A stretch of 64,000 bases of DNA from Pseudomonas mosselii (GCF_003205295.1 NZ_QJRP01000004.1:124001-188000); one strand, 5' to 3'. Counted from the first letter of the stretch, positions 15,224 to 26,467 are shown. Numbers and translations are program-made. Notes: generated by a model from the letters alone, not told the origin.

Positions 15224-16654
15224 ATGACCTCGCCTGCCGTCCTCCCCCCTGTGCAATCCGACCTCGACCTGCAAGCGACGTTCGACGCCCTGCGTCGGGC
15301 CTTCGCCGCCAACCCGATGCCCCCGGCCGCGCAACGTCGGCAGTGGCTGAAAAGCCTGCGCGAGGCGCTGCTGGCCGGGCAGGAGACGCTGATCGCGACC
15401 ATCGACGCCGACTTCAGCGGCCGCAGCCGCGACGAGACCCTGATCGCCGAGCTGATGCCGTCGGTCCTCGGCCTGCGCGATGCGGAAAAACAGCTGGGGC
15501 GCTGGATGCGCGCCTCACGGCGCAAGGTTGGCCTGGCCTTCCAGCCCGCCAGCGCGCGGGTGCAGTACCAGCCACTGGGGGTGGTGGGGATCATCGTGCC
15601 GTGGAACTACCCGTTGTTCCTCGCCATCGGCCCGCTGACCGGGGCCCTGGCCGCCGGCAACCGGGTGATGCTCAAGCTCAGCGAGTCCACACCCGCCAGC
15701 GGACAGGCCATCAAGGACCTGCTCGCGCGCGTGTTCCCCGGCGACCTGGTCAGTGTAGTACTGGGCGAGGTGGAGGTCGGCCAGGCCTTTGCCCGCCTGC
15801 CGTTCGATCACCTGCTGTTCACCGGGGCCACCAGCGTCGGCCGCCACGTGATGCTGGCAGCCGCGCAGAACCTCACCCCGGTGACCCTGGAGCTGGGCGG
15901 CAAGTCGCCGGCCATCGTCTCGGCCGATGTGCCGCTGAACACCGCCGCCGAACGCATTGCCTTCGGCAAGACCCTCAATGCCGGGCAGACCTGCGTCGCC
16001 CCCGACTACGTGCTGGTGCCCCGCGAACGCCTGGGCGCCTTCGCCGATGCCTACCGGCATGCCGTGCACCGCTTCTATCCGCGCCTGACCGACAACCCCG
16101 ACTACAGCGCGATCATCAACGAGCGCCAGCTCGCCCGCCTCAACCGCCTGCTCGACGATGCCCGCGAGCAAGGCGCCCAGGTGGTCGACCTCTACCCCGA
16201 CGAGCCCCGCCAGGGCCGCCACCTGCCGCCGCACCTGCTGCTGCAGGTGAACGACAGCATGCAGGTGATGCAGGACGAGATCTTCGGCCCGTTGCTGCCT
16301 CTTGTGCCCTACGACCGCCTGGACGACGCCCTGGCCTATATCAACCAGCGTCCCCGGCCCCTGGCGCTCTACTACTTCGGCTACGACAAGGGCGAACAGG
16401 CACGGATACTGCGTGAGACCCACTCCGGTGGCGTCTGCCTCAACGACACCCTGCTGCACGTGGCCCAGGACGACCTGCCGTTCGGCGGCGTCGGCCCGTC
16501 CGGCATGGGCCACTACCATGGCCACGAGGGTTTCCTGACCTTCAGCAAGGCCAAGGCCGTGCTGGCCAAGCAGCGTATCAATGCCGCCAAGACGATCTAC
16601 CCGCCCTATGGCAAGGCCTTGCAGCGCCTGGTCTACAAGCTGTTCATCCGCTGA
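15224..16654 (+). CDS. calB: Coniferyl aldehyde dehydrogenase-type ALDH
   Basis: 476-aa NAD(P)-dependent aldehyde dehydrogenase. The catalytic Glu223 lies in LELGGKSP and the nucleophilic Cys257 in NAGQTCVAPDY. GIIVPWNYP and a C-terminal FNxHGGVG-like HSGGVCLNDTL complete the family pattern. The closest recognisable class is the coniferyl aldehyde dehydrogenase found at this locus in P. putida; real substrates may be broader. The start at 15224 gives MTSPAVLPPV. It is followed 1 bp later by the Tat lipoprotein and GMC oxidoreductase genes. Confidence 0.85.
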   Translation: MTSPAVLPPVQSDLDLQATFDALRRAFAANPMPPAAQRRQWLKSLREALLAGQETLIATIDADFSGRSRDETLIAELMPSVLGLRDAEKQLGRWMRASRRKVGLAFQPASARVQYQPLGVVGIIVPWNYPLFLAIGPLTGALAAGNRVMLKLSESTPASGQAIKDLLARVFPGDLVSVVLGEVEVGQAFARLPFDHLLFTGATSVGRHVMLAAAQNLTPVTLELGGKSPAIVSADVPLNTAAERIAFGKTLNAGQTCVAPDYVLVPRERLGAFADAYRHAVHRFYPRLTDNPDYSAIINERQLARLNRLLDDAREQGAQVVDLYPDEPRQGRHLPPHLLLQVNDSMQVMQDEIFGPLLPLVPYDRLDDALAYINQRPRPLALYYFGYDKGEQARILRETHSGGVCLNDTLLHVAQDDLPFGGVGPSGMGHYHGHEGFLTFSKAKAVLAKQRINAAKTIYPPYGKALQRLVYKLFIR

Positions 16655-17152
16655 GTGCCGGCGCCTGTGCATCGCCGCGACCTGCTCAGGTTCAGCTTCG
16701 GCGCCAGCCTGTTCCTGGGCGCCACCAGTTTGGTCGGCTGCTCGCCGCAGAAGGCCTCGCCCGGTTATCAGGTCCTGCGCGATGACGACCTGCCTCTGTT
16801 GCAGGCCCTGGTACCCGTCGTGCTGGCAGGTACCCAGGCGTCCACCGAATTGGTGCTGCACAGCCTCGACCACAAGCTGGCGGCGCTGTCGCCCGCCATG
16901 CTCAAGCTGACCCGGCAACTGTTCGACGTGCTCACCCTGCCCCTGACCCGAGGGCCGCTGACCGGTATCTGGGGCGGCTGGGCCGACGCCACGAACAGTG
17001 AGCTGGAGCGCTTTCTCGAACGCTGGCGGGACAGTTCGCTGAACCTGCTGCGCCAGGGCCATGCCTCGCTGCTGCAACTGCTGCTCATGGCCTGGTATGA
17101 GCGCCCCGAGGCCTGGGCGGCTTGCGGCTACCCAGGGCCGCCGAAGATCTGA
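16655..17152 (+). CDS. Twin-arginine-signal lipoprotein, small subunit-like partner of the GMC oxidoreductase
   Basis: 165 aa from a GTG directly after the calB stop. The N-terminus carries a Tat motif (HRRDLLRFSFG), a hydrophobic core and a lipobox LVGC, so it is probably an exported lipoprotein. Size and position match the small Tat subunit of flavin-dependent membrane dehydrogenases (gluconate 2-dehydrogenase subunit 3-like), but similarity is not obvious by eye. It is followed 23 bp later by the GMC gene. It likely escorts or anchors that enzyme. Confidence 0.7.
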   Translation: MPAPVHRRDLLRFSFGASLFLGATSLVGCSPQKASPGYQVLRDDDLPLLQALVPVVLAGTQASTELVLHSLDHKLAALSPAMLKLTRQLFDVLTLPLTRGPLTGIWGGWADATNSELERFLERWRDSSLNLLRQGHASLLQLLLMAWYERPEAWAACGYPGPPKI

Positions 17153-17175
17153 CCCACTGACAAGAGCATCGCCAA

Positions 17176-18774
17176 ATGCCCGTCCCCGACCCGTTTCGCC
17201 AAGGCCTTGAACGAGGCTGGATCACCCACGATGGCTCGCGCCTGGAGCAGGACCTGAGCCTGGAAGCCGACGTCGCCGTGATCGGCAGCGGCGCGGGCGG
17301 CGCCACAACCGCCGAACGGCTGAGCGCGGCCGGCCTGAAGGTACTGCTGATCGAGGAAGGCCCGCTGAGAACCAGCAGCGACTTTCAACTGCTGGAGCAC
17401 GAGGCCTATGCCGATCTCTACCAGGAGGGGCTGGGCCGCCTGAGCAAGGATGGCGCCATCACCATCCTGCAGGGCCGGGCGGTGGGCGGCACCACCCTGG
17501 TCAACTGGACCTCAAGTTTCCGCACGCCGCCGCAGACCCTGGAGCACTGGGCCCGTGAACATGGGGTCAAGGGCCTGGACAGCGACAGCCTGAAGCCCTG
17601 GTTCGAACGCATGGAGCAGCACCTGGGCATCAGCCCCTGGATGATGCCGCCCAATGCCAACAACGACGTGTTGCGGCGCGGCTGCGAGGCACTCGGCCTG
17701 CGCTGGGCGGTGATCCCGCGCAACGTGCGCGGCTGCTGGAACCTGGGTTACTGCGGCATGGGCTGCCCTGTCAACGCCAAGCAGTCGATGCTGGTCACCA
17801 GCATTCCCGCCACCCTCGAGCAAGGCGGCGAGCTTCTCTACCTGGCCCGCGCCGAGCGCTTCAGCCACGACGGCCAACGCATCGACCACCTGCAATGCCA
17901 GGCCCTGGACACCCAGGGGGTCCAGCCCACGGGCCGCCAGGTGCGGGTGCGCGCCCGTCATTACGTACTGGCCGGCGGCGGCATCAACAGCCCGGCGCTG
18001 CTGCTGCGCTCCGACGCGCCCGACCCCTACCGGCGCCTGGGCAAGCGCACCTTCCTGCACCTGGTCAACTTCAGTGCCGCGCAGTTCGAGGCGAAGATCG
18101 ACCCGTACTACGGCGCGCCGCAGTCGATCTACAGCGACCAGTTCCAGTGGCGGGACGGCGTCGCCGGCCCGGTCGGCTACAAGCTCGAAGTCCCGCCACT
18201 GCACCCGGCCCTGGCCAGCACCCTGCTCGGCGGCCATGGCCAGGACAATGCCCTGCGCATGGCCGAGCTGCCCCATACCCACGTGATGCTGGCGCTGCTG
18301 CGCGATGGTTTCCACCCGGACAGCCCCGGCGGCCAGGTGGAGTTGCGTGACGATGGCTCGCCGGTGCTCGACTACCCGGTCAACGACTACCTGCGCGACG
18401 GGCTGCGCCGGGCCTGGCACAGCATGGCGCAGATCCAGTTCGCCGCCGGGGCTCGACGGGTGCTGCCGGTGCATGGCGATGCCCGGTATGTCGATAACCC
18501 GGAACACGCCAAGGCGTTGATCGACAACCTGCCCCTGGAACTGTTTCGCATGCGCCTGGGCAGCGCCCATGTCATGGGCGGCTGCGCCCTGGGCGAGGAC
18601 CCGCGCCAGGCGGTGTGCGACAGCCTGGGTCGGCATCACCAGCTGGAAAACCTGTCGGTCCACGACGGTTCGCTGTTCCCCACCAGCATCGGCGCCAACC
18701 CGCAGCTGTCGGTCTATGCCCTGACCGCCCTGCTCAGCGAGGCGCTGGTCGGCCGCCTGGCACTCGGCGCATGA
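17176..18774 (+). CDS. GMC family FAD-dependent oxidoreductase
   Basis: 532 aa. The dinucleotide-binding motif VIGSGAGGATTAERL (about residues 35-49), GRAVGGTTLVNW and the C-terminal GANPQLSVYALTALL define a GMC oxidoreductase of the membrane dehydrogenase subgroup. A Cys-rich segment (GCWNLGYCGMGCPVNAKQS) may bind a cofactor or a partner. There is no signal peptide of its own, so export would depend on the Tat partner encoded upstream. With CalB it could form an alcohol-to-acid oxidation unit. No cytochrome c subunit gene follows. Confidence 0.85.
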   Translation: MPVPDPFRQGLERGWITHDGSRLEQDLSLEADVAVIGSGAGGATTAERLSAAGLKVLLIEEGPLRTSSDFQLLEHEAYADLYQEGLGRLSKDGAITILQGRAVGGTTLVNWTSSFRTPPQTLEHWAREHGVKGLDSDSLKPWFERMEQHLGISPWMMPPNANNDVLRRGCEALGLRWAVIPRNVRGCWNLGYCGMGCPVNAKQSMLVTSIPATLEQGGELLYLARAERFSHDGQRIDHLQCQALDTQGVQPTGRQVRVRARHYVLAGGGINSPALLLRSDAPDPYRRLGKRTFLHLVNFSAAQFEAKIDPYYGAPQSIYSDQFQWRDGVAGPVGYKLEVPPLHPALASTLLGGHGQDNALRMAELPHTHVMLALLRDGFHPDSPGGQVELRDDGSPVLDYPVNDYLRDGLRRAWHSMAQIQFAAGARRVLPVHGDARYVDNPEHAKALIDNLPLELFRMRLGSAHVMGGCALGEDPRQAVCDSLGRHHQLENLSVHDGSLFPTSIGANPQLSVYALTALLSEALVGRLALGA

Positions 18775-19365
<591 letters not shown>

Positions 19366-19383
19366 GCCTCGCGGTCACGATGT

Positions 19384-19408
19384 CGCGCCCGCGTGCACTG
19401 CGGGCGCG
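19384..19408 (+). terminator. GC-rich hairpin after coaD
   Basis: CGCGCCCGC / GCGGGCGCG with a 7-nt loop. There is no T run, so it may be a weak terminator or an mRNA end stabiliser between coaD and the ferredoxin gene. Confidence 0.5.
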
Positions 19409-19438
19409 AATCCGGCACAATTGTGCCCATCGCTTTGA

Positions 19439-19725
<287 letters not shown>

Positions 19726-19726
<1 letters not shown>

Positions 19727-21408
19727 TGCCGTTCGTCGCCGCGCTTCGCCACGCAGCCCTCGGCGCCCTCCTGGCGCTGCTGGCCCCTGGCGCCCTGGCC
19801 GCCGGGCCAGGCCAGGCGGCGATCGCCAGCCCGCACGGTGAAGCCACCGCGGCGGCAAGACAGATCCTGCAGCAGGGCGGCAACGCCTTCGATGCCGCCG
19901 TGGCCATCGGCGCCACGCTGGCCGTTGTCGAGCCCTATGGCTCCGGCCTTGGCGGTGGCGGGTTCTTCCTGCTGCGCGAGAGCGCCGACAGCCCACGCTA
20001 TGCCTTCCTCGACGCCCGCGAGCGCGCCCCGGCCGCCGCCCGGGCCGACATGTACCTCAAGGACGGCCAGCTGCAGCCGGGCCTGTCGGTCAATGGCCCA
20101 CTGGCCGCGGCCATCCCCGGCCTGCCCCAGGCGCTGGCCGACCTGGCCGCGACCCACGGCAGGCTGCCGCTCAAGGACAGCCTGGCCCCGGCCATCCGCC
20201 TGGCCAACCAGGGCTTTGCCGTCGACCGCATCTACCGCGACCGCGCGACCATGCGCCTGAGCGCCCTGCGCGACAATGCCGAAAGCGCCCGGTTGTTCCT
20301 CGCCGGCAACGACGTACCGGCGCTCGGCACGGTGATTCGCCAGCAGGAACTGGCCGCGACCCTGCAGGCCATGGCCGAGCATGGGCGCGACGGTTTCTAC
20401 CGTGGCCCGACGGCCCAGCGCCTGGTCGAAGGCGTGCGCCAGGCCGGCGGCGTCTGGACCCTCGATGACCTCGCCGGCTACCACACTGCCTGGCGCGAGC
20501 CGCTGCGTTATCAGCTGGCCGACCAGCGCGAGCTGATCAGCAGTCCGCCGCCCTCAGCCGGTGGCGTGGCCCTGGCCCAGAGCCTGGCCATGCTCCAGCG
20601 CCTGCCCTGGCAGAGCGCCGAGCCCGTGCAGCGCAGCCATTATGTGATCGAAGTGCTGCGCCGGGCCTACCGCGACCGCGGGCTGCTGGGCGACCCGGAC
20701 TACATCGCCAACCCCATCAACCGCCTGCTGGCGCGCCAGTACCTGACCGGCCTGGCCGACAGCATCGACGTGCACCAGGCCACCCCCAGCAGCGCCCTGC
20801 CGCCGTCACCCGCCTGGCGCGAGGGCGACCACACCACCCACTTCACGGTGATCGACGCGCACGGCAATGCCGTGTCCGCCACGCTCTCGGTCAACCTGCC
20901 GTTCGGCGCAGCATTCAGCGTGCCCGGCACCGGCGTGGTGCTGAACAACGAGATGGACGACTTCGCCGCCGACCCCACCGGCAGCAACAGCTATGGGTTG
21001 GCCGGCAGCCAGGCCAACGCGGTGGCGGCGGGCAAGCGGCCCTTGTCGAGCATGAGCCCGACCTTTATCGAAAGCCCGAGCCAGTTCGCCAGCTTCGGCA
21101 CCCCGGGCGGCAGCCGGATTCCGAGCATGGTGGTGCTGTCGGTGCTGGGGTTCCTGGAAGGCCGGCCGGTGGCCGAATGGCCGGCGACACCGCGTTATCA
21201 CCATCAGTACCTGCCGGATGTGGTGGAACATGAGCCGGGGACATTCAATGCAGGGCAGAAGGCCGAGCTTGAAGGGCGTGGGTATCGGCTGAAGGATATC
21301 GGGCGCCAGTACGGGAATCAGCAGGTGCTGTATTGGGACAAGGCTGGCGGGACCGTGGAGGCGGCCAGTGATCCCAGGGGTGTAGGGCAGGCAGCAACAG
21401 GTAACTGA
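19726..21408 (+). CDS. ggt: Gamma-glutamyltranspeptidase (periplasmic)
   Basis: 560 aa with an N-terminal signal peptide ending near residue 25 (ALAAG). The proenzyme autocleavage site TTHFTVID starts at residue 370, where the first Thr becomes the N-terminal nucleophile of the small subunit. GNAVSATLSVN and a GTPGGSRIPSM segment match the family. It cleaves glutathione and gamma-glutamyl amides. It overlaps fdx by one base; an inverted REP pair follows. Confidence 0.93.
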
Positions 21409-21478
21409 GCCTTCTCGCCCTATCGTCCGCAAGCCGGCTCTTACAGATTGCATGCTGCGCCATCAGGCTGCAGAGTCC

Positions 21479-21599
21479 CTGTGGGAGCGGCCTTGTGTCG
21501 CGAAAGGGCTGCGTAGCGGCCCCAGGATCTCAGTGTCAATGCAAAGATCGCCGGGGCCGCTTTGCGGCCCTTTCGCGACACAAGGCCGCTCCCACAGGG
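21479..21599. repeat. Inverted REP-type pair after ggt
   Basis: TGTGGGAGCGGCCTTGTGTC... and its inverted copy ending GCCGCTCCCACA, separated by about 40 bp. It lies between the convergent ggt and mutM genes. Confidence 0.88.
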
Positions 21600-21657
21600 C
21601 AAACGTAATCTACGAATACTCTGCTGGACAGTTACTCCCAAAGGTTCAGCGCTGACG

Positions 21658-22470
21658 CTAACGTTGGCATTTCGGGCAGAACACGCTCGCCCGCTGCCCC
21701 AGTTTCACTTCGCGCAGCTCGGTACCACACAGCTTGCAAGGCTGGCCCCCGCGTCCATAGACGGACAGTTCCTGCTGGAAGTACCCCGGCTGGCCATCGC
21801 CACCGATGAAGTCGCGCAAGGTGGTGCCGCCCTGCTCGATGGCCGCTGCCAGCACCCGCTTTATCTCGATCGCCAGCTTCAGGTAACGGGCCCGGGAGAT
21901 ACCGCCCGCCTCGCGGCGCGGGTCGATCCCGGCGGCGAACAGCGCTTCGGTCGCGTAGATGTTACCCACCCCCACCACCACCGCGTTGTCCATGATGAAC
22001 GGCTTGACCGCCATCGACCGTCCCCGCGACAGCTGGAACAGCCGCTCGCCGTCGAACAGGTCGGTCAGCGGCTCCGGCCCCAGCCGGATCAACAGTTCGT
22101 GGTTGAGCGGATCGAGGCTCCAGAGCATGGCCCCGAAGCGGCGCGGATCGGTGTAGCGCAGCATCAGCCCCGACTCGAGCTCGATATCCACATGTTCGTG
22201 CTTGGCCGCTGGCAAGCCCAGCTCGACCAGACGCAGGTTGCCCGACATGCCCAGGTGGCTGATCAAGGTCCCGACCTCGGCGTTGATCAGCAGATACTTG
22301 GCGCGGCGCTCGACGCTGACGATGCGCTGGCCCGACAGGCGCACGTCGAGATCTTCCGGGATCGGCCAGCGCAGGCGCCGGTCGCGCACCACCACGCGGC
22401 TGACCCGCTGCCCTTCCAGGTGGGGCGCGATGCCGCGCCGCGTCGTCTCGACCTCTGGCAGTTCCGGCAT
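21658..22470 (-). CDS. mutM: Formamidopyrimidine-DNA glycosylase
   Basis: 270 aa. The N-terminus [14 protein letters not shown] carries the catalytic Pro2 and Glu3. The C-terminal zinc finger has CKLC and CPKC pairs. It excises 8-oxoguanine and formamidopyrimidines. It is 3 bp downstream of the HDOD gene and probably cotranscribed with it. Confidence 0.97.
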   Translation of the reverse strand: MPELPEVETTRRGIAPHLEGQRVSRVVVRDRRLRWPIPEDLDVRLSGQRIVSVERRAKYLLINAEVGTLISHLGMSGNLRLVELGLPAAKHEHVDIELESGLMLRYTDPRRFGAMLWSLDPLNHELLIRLGPEPLTDLFDGERLFQLSRGRSMAVKPFIMDNAVVVGVGNIYATEALFAAGIDPRREAGGISRARYLKLAIEIKRVLAAAIEQGGTTLRDFIGGDGQPGYFQQELSVYGRGGQPCKLCGTELREVKLGQRASVFCPKCQR

Positions 22471-22473
22471 GGC

Positions 22474-23346
22474 TCAGTGCCCGCCCATTTCGCGGATGTT
22501 CTGCTTGAGCTGCTCGAAGTCGTAATCGGTCAGGCCGATGTAATCCAGCACCAGCGGCCCGACCACTTCCCACTCATGGTCCACAGTCTGATTGCCCAGC
22601 ACGCGGTAGGACGCGCAGATGTGCTCGGACATCTTCAGCACCGCCAACAGGTTCTTCAGCTGGGTCTGGGTATTGCGCGAGGACTCGTCGCGGAACACCG
22701 CCAGGGCGTTGTGGTGGTTGGCGATGGCGGCGCTGATGTGCTCCGGCAGGCGCCAGGACTTGGCGGTGAAGTAGCCGACCACCGAGTGGTTGGTGTTGAA
22801 CACGCGGTTCTCGGTGTCCACCACGCGGATCTCGTCATTGGCCTTGGCGTAGGACTCTTCCAGCACTTCCATGTAGTTGGGGAAGCGCTTGTGCATCAGC
22901 GGCACGCCGCAGTCGTGGAACAGGCCCAGGGTGTAGGCCTCATCCACCGCCTGGATGCCGGTGCGCTTGGCCAGGGTCAGGCAGGTCATGGCCACGTCCT
23001 GGGCGGTGTCCCAGAACGGGTTGAGGGTGACGATGGTCTCGTCGGTCATCTCACCCCTGATCGACTGGGCGTTGATCAGGTTGATGATCGAACGGCTGCC
23101 CAGCAGGTTCACGGCGCGCTGGATCGAACCGATCTTGTTCGCCAGGCCGAACTGCGCCGAATTGACCAACTTCAGCAGGGCCCCGGAAAGCCCCGGATCC
23201 TGGCTGATCAGCTTGGCGATGGTCTCCAGGTCCGGGTCGGGCATGTACTGCTCGAACTGCAGGTCGACCATGATCTGCGGCTGCGGCGGGATGGTGATGC
23301 CCTGCAGGGCTTGCTGGATCTGTTCGGCGGTAAGTTCCTGGGACAT
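22474..23346 (-). CDS. HDOD domain protein
   Basis: 290 aa, single HDOD domain (about residues 18-215) starting IPPQPQIMVDLQFE, with LVNSAQFGL and LLGSRSIINLINA. The HD metal residues are only partly kept, as in other HDOD proteins, which act as signalling adaptors rather than phosphodiesterases. A segment ANHHNALAVF lies in the C-terminal half. Upstream of mutM; specific function unknown. Confidence 0.85.
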   Translation of the reverse strand: MSQELTAEQIQQALQGITIPPQPQIMVDLQFEQYMPDPDLETIAKLISQDPGLSGALLKLVNSAQFGLANKIGSIQRAVNLLGSRSIINLINAQSIRGEMTDETIVTLNPFWDTAQDVAMTCLTLAKRTGIQAVDEAYTLGLFHDCGVPLMHKRFPNYMEVLEESYAKANDEIRVVDTENRVFNTNHSVVGYFTAKSWRLPEHISAAIANHHNALAVFRDESSRNTQTQLKNLLAVLKMSEHICASYRVLGNQTVDHEWEVVGPLVLDYIGLTDYDFEQLKQNIREMGGH

Positions 23347-23523
23347 TCGTGCATTCTCGCTGGGGACGGGGGATTCTAACCCTGTACGCCGGCAGGGTAA
23401 CTATCAGTGGATCGTTGGATCCAAGAATTTCTTTAGCCGTGGGCGCGAACCACTTGGTCGCACCCACCAGCGAACCTGAGGCCAACACGGTATACTCCCG
23501 CTCTTTTTTCCCGGAGCGACGTC

Positions 23524-24720
23524 ATGTCCCTGCCCAGCCTTCGCCTCAAAGCCAATGCCGACCGCCGCCTGCGCGCCGGCCACCTGTGGGTCTACAGCAA
23601 TGAAGTCGACGTCGCCGCGACCCCGCTGCAGAGCCTGAAGGCCGGCCAGCAGGCCATTCTCGAAGCCGCCAACGGCAAGCCCCTGGGCGTGGTGGCCATG
23701 AGCCCGAACAACCTGATCTGCGCCCGCCTGCTGTCGCGCGACGTCAAGCTGCCGCTGGACAAGTCGCTGCTGGTGCACCGCCTGAACGTCGCCCTGTCGC
23801 TGCGCGAGCGCCTGTTCGACAAGCCTTGCTACCGCCTGGTCTACGGCGACTCCGACCTGCTGCCGGGCCTGGTGGTCGACCGCTTCTTCGACATCCTCGT
23901 GGTGCAACTGGCCTCGGCCACCATGGAAGCGCACAAGGACGACGTCATCGCCGCCCTGGTCCAGGTCCTGAAGCCGAGCGGCATCCTGTTCAAGAACGAC
24001 TCCGCCGCCCGTGACGCCGAAGGTCTCGGCCGCTATGTCGAGACCGTCTACGGCGAAGTGCCGGACTGGGTCGCGCTGGAAGAGAACGGCGTGAAGTTCG
24101 AGGCTCCGGTTCGCGAAGGCCAGAAGACCGGCTGGTTCTACGACCACCGCATGAACCGCGCCCGCCTGGCCCCCTACGTCAAGGGCAAGCGCGTACTCGA
24201 CCTGTTCAGCTACATCGGTGGCTGGGGCGTGCAGGCCGGCGCGTTCGGCGCCAGCGAAGTGTTCTGCGTGGATGCCTCCGGCTTCGCTCTTGACGGTGTC
24301 GAGCGCAACGCTGCGCTGAACGGCATCAGCGAGAAGCTGACCTGCATCGAAGGCGACGTGTTCGAGGCCCTGCGCGAGCTGAAGGCCGCCGAAGAGCGTT
24401 TCGACGTGATCATTGCCGACCCGCCCGCCTTCATCAAGCGCAAGAAGGACCTGAAAAACGGCGAGGCCGCCTACCGTCGCCTCAACGAACAGGCCATGCG
24501 CATGCTCACCAAGGACGGCATCCTGGTCAGCGCCTCGTGCTCGATGCACCTGCCCGAGGACGATCTGAACAACATCCTGCTGACCAGCGCCCGCCACCTG
24601 GACCGCAACCTGCAACTGCTCGAGCGCGGCGGCCAGGGCCCGGACCATCCGGTACACCCGGCCATTGCCGAAACCCGCTACATCAAGAGCATCACCTGCC
24701 GGTTGCTGCCCAACAGCTAA
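23524..24720 (+). CDS. rlmI: 23S rRNA (cytosine1962-C5)-methyltransferase
   Basis: 398 aa. An N-terminal PUA-like domain (SLRLKANADRRLRAGHLWVYSNEVD) is followed by a central linker and a Rossmann methyltransferase domain with LDLFSYIGGWGVQAGAFGA, DPPAFIKRKKD and the cysteine motif SASCSMHL. It methylates C1962 of 23S rRNA. Monocistronic; a short perfect hairpin follows. Confidence 0.95.
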   Translation: MSLPSLRLKANADRRLRAGHLWVYSNEVDVAATPLQSLKAGQQAILEAANGKPLGVVAMSPNNLICARLLSRDVKLPLDKSLLVHRLNVALSLRERLFDKPCYRLVYGDSDLLPGLVVDRFFDILVVQLASATMEAHKDDVIAALVQVLKPSGILFKNDSAARDAEGLGRYVETVYGEVPDWVALEENGVKFEAPVREGQKTGWFYDHRMNRARLAPYVKGKRVLDLFSYIGGWGVQAGAFGASEVFCVDASGFALDGVERNAALNGISEKLTCIEGDVFEALRELKAAEERFDVIIADPPAFIKRKKDLKNGEAAYRRLNEQAMRMLTKDGILVSASCSMHLPEDDLNNILLTSARHLDRNLQLLERGGQGPDHPVHPAIAETRYIKSITCRLLPNS

Positions 24721-24734
24721 GCGGTGTTTGTTCC

Positions 24735-24753
24735 GGGGCCGCTCTGCGGCCCC
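24735..24753 (+). terminator. Short perfect hairpin after rlmI
   Basis: GGGGCCGC-TCT-GCGGCCCC, 8-bp stem without a T run, 14 bp past the rlmI stop. It is a possible weak terminator. Confidence 0.4.
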
Positions 24754-24790
24754 TGCTCCCTCAAACGGTCACTCTCGTGCGCGCCAACCG

Positions 24791-26467
24791 CTATCGCCTG
24801 AAGTCCGGCACCAGCTCCTGGCCATCGATACTGAGCGTCTTGTAACGCGGAGCCACCAGTTTCACCGCGCCCTCGCGAATGCCCTTGGCCAGGCCTTCGA
24901 GGTTTTCCATGCTGCCGCTCAGGCTGCCCACCTCACGCCACTCGCGCTCCTCCCAGGTGAACACGAACACACTCGATGCATAGGTGTGCCGGGGGATCAT
25001 CAGCACTTCATTGTGCCCATCACCATCCAGATCGACCGCCCACAAGTAGCATCCCTTGCCACCGCACTGGCTTTGCCCAAGGGTCGAGTCGGCCAGTGAC
25101 TCGCTGGTGGATTGCACGGGCCCCAGCCACTCGAACTTCGGACCATGGGTTTCGACCACTTCCGGCCGACGCACCTGCGCCATCAACCCCAGCAATTGCG
25201 CGCGGCGGCCCGCATCGAACAGCTCATCCGTTTCCAGCCGTTTCTCGAGCTGCTCGAAGGCTGCACGCCCTGACTGACCGAGGTCGCGGTACAAGGTCCC
25301 GACATCGAACTCGGTGATCGGCGTGCGTCCGTCGAGCAGGCGCTCGACCTGATGCTTCGCACTCAATGCCTGCGGGTCGAGCAACGGCGTGTAGAACAGC
25401 ACCACCAGCAACGCGCTGAGCAGGGCAATCCACGGATTGCTCACGCGCAGACTGTTCAGCCAGCCCCGGCGCGAAGTCACCACCGCCCATACCGCCGCCA
25501 AGCCATGTACCAGCATCACGCTCACCAGCAACACAGCCAGGATCCGTGAAGGTGTCAAACCGTACTGATCGATGCGCAACCAGCTCGCGTAGGCCGCCAG
25601 GCCCACCAGCACCGGCAGGCACACCAGGCTGGCATCCACCAGGCGCTTGAGCGGCACTGGGTAGACGCTGGCTTGTCGGCCATCCTGGAATACCCCGTTG
25701 ACCAGGAACAGGTTGATGCCTGCCAGCACCAGCAGGAGGCTGGTCGAGTAGCCGGTGTCCCACACCGCCTGCAGGCCGGAAAACGGCAACGTCAGGGTGA
25801 ACAGCACGGCGATCAGTGCGCTGAGCGGCAACAGGAAGCGGCACAGCGTCAGCAGGATGCCGCGCAGCAGGCCGATGATCTTTTCGTTCTCCCGCCCCAT
25901 GCGCATCCCCAGGGAGAACACCACCGGCAGCACCAGCCAGAGAAATACCGGAGATTCCACCGCATCCCTGACCTGCGGTATGCCGAGCATGCCGAACAGC
26001 AGCGCACACAGCCACAGCAACTGCCAGAACAGGCCGGTCAGCATTTGCGCCAGGAAAAGGATGAACACGTTGTTCCAGGCATGCCGGAACAAGTCCTCAT
26101 AGCGCGGCTGCCCGCCTTCACGGGTCGGCCAGGCAAGAATGAATGCGGTGCCTATGTAGCCCAGCACGACGGCGGCCAGGAACCAGGTCTGCTGCAGCCA
26201 GCCCATACACCCGCTATCGAGGACCCAGGCACTGATCCCACTGATCAGCAGGGTCAGGCCCAGCACCAGCCAGCCGGTGCCACGCTGCAGCACCGCGCTG
26301 CCGAGCAGTTGCAGGTTCACGCCGGCCACCACCACCGCGGCGCACAGGGCGACCGACAGGTTGAAGCCGAGCAGCTCGCCCTGCCCCTTCACGGTGGCGA
26401 GCAGCACCAGGCCCTGGATCAGGCCGATGACGACGTAGAACAATAAGGAGCGGCTAGGCGCTGGCAT
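24791..26467 (-). CDS. DUF4153 family multi-pass membrane protein
   Basis: 558 aa from MPAPSRSLLFYVVIGL. About ten to twelve hydrophobic segments fill residues 10-400. A soluble C-terminal region follows (LSAKHQVERLLDGRTPITEFDVGTL...), ending in a beta-rich part (YASSVFVFTWEEREWREVG). The layout agrees with DUF4153 proteins, whose role is not defined. A start further upstream at 26566 was rejected because the extra residues are not membrane-like and run into the ilvD promoter region. Divergent from ilvD. Confidence 0.8.
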   Translation of the reverse strand: MPAPSRSLLFYVVIGLIQGLVLLATVKGQGELLGFNLSVALCAAVVVAGVNLQLLGSAVLQRGTGWLVLGLTLLISGISAWVLDSGCMGWLQQTWFLAAVVLGYIGTAFILAWPTREGGQPRYEDLFRHAWNNVFILFLAQMLTGLFWQLLWLCALLFGMLGIPQVRDAVESPVFLWLVLPVVFSLGMRMGRENEKIIGLLRGILLTLCRFLLPLSALIAVLFTLTLPFSGLQAVWDTGYSTSLLLVLAGINLFLVNGVFQDGRQASVYPVPLKRLVDASLVCLPVLVGLAAYASWLRIDQYGLTPSRILAVLLVSVMLVHGLAAVWAVVTSRRGWLNSLRVSNPWIALLSALLVVLFYTPLLDPQALSAKHQVERLLDGRTPITEFDVGTLYRDLGQSGRAAFEQLEKRLETDELFDAGRRAQLLGLMAQVRRPEVVETHGPKFEWLGPVQSTSESLADSTLGQSQCGGKGCYLWAVDLDGDGHNEVLMIPRHTYASSVFVFTWEEREWREVGSLSGSMENLEGLAKGIREGAVKLVAPRYKTLSIDGQELVPDFRR

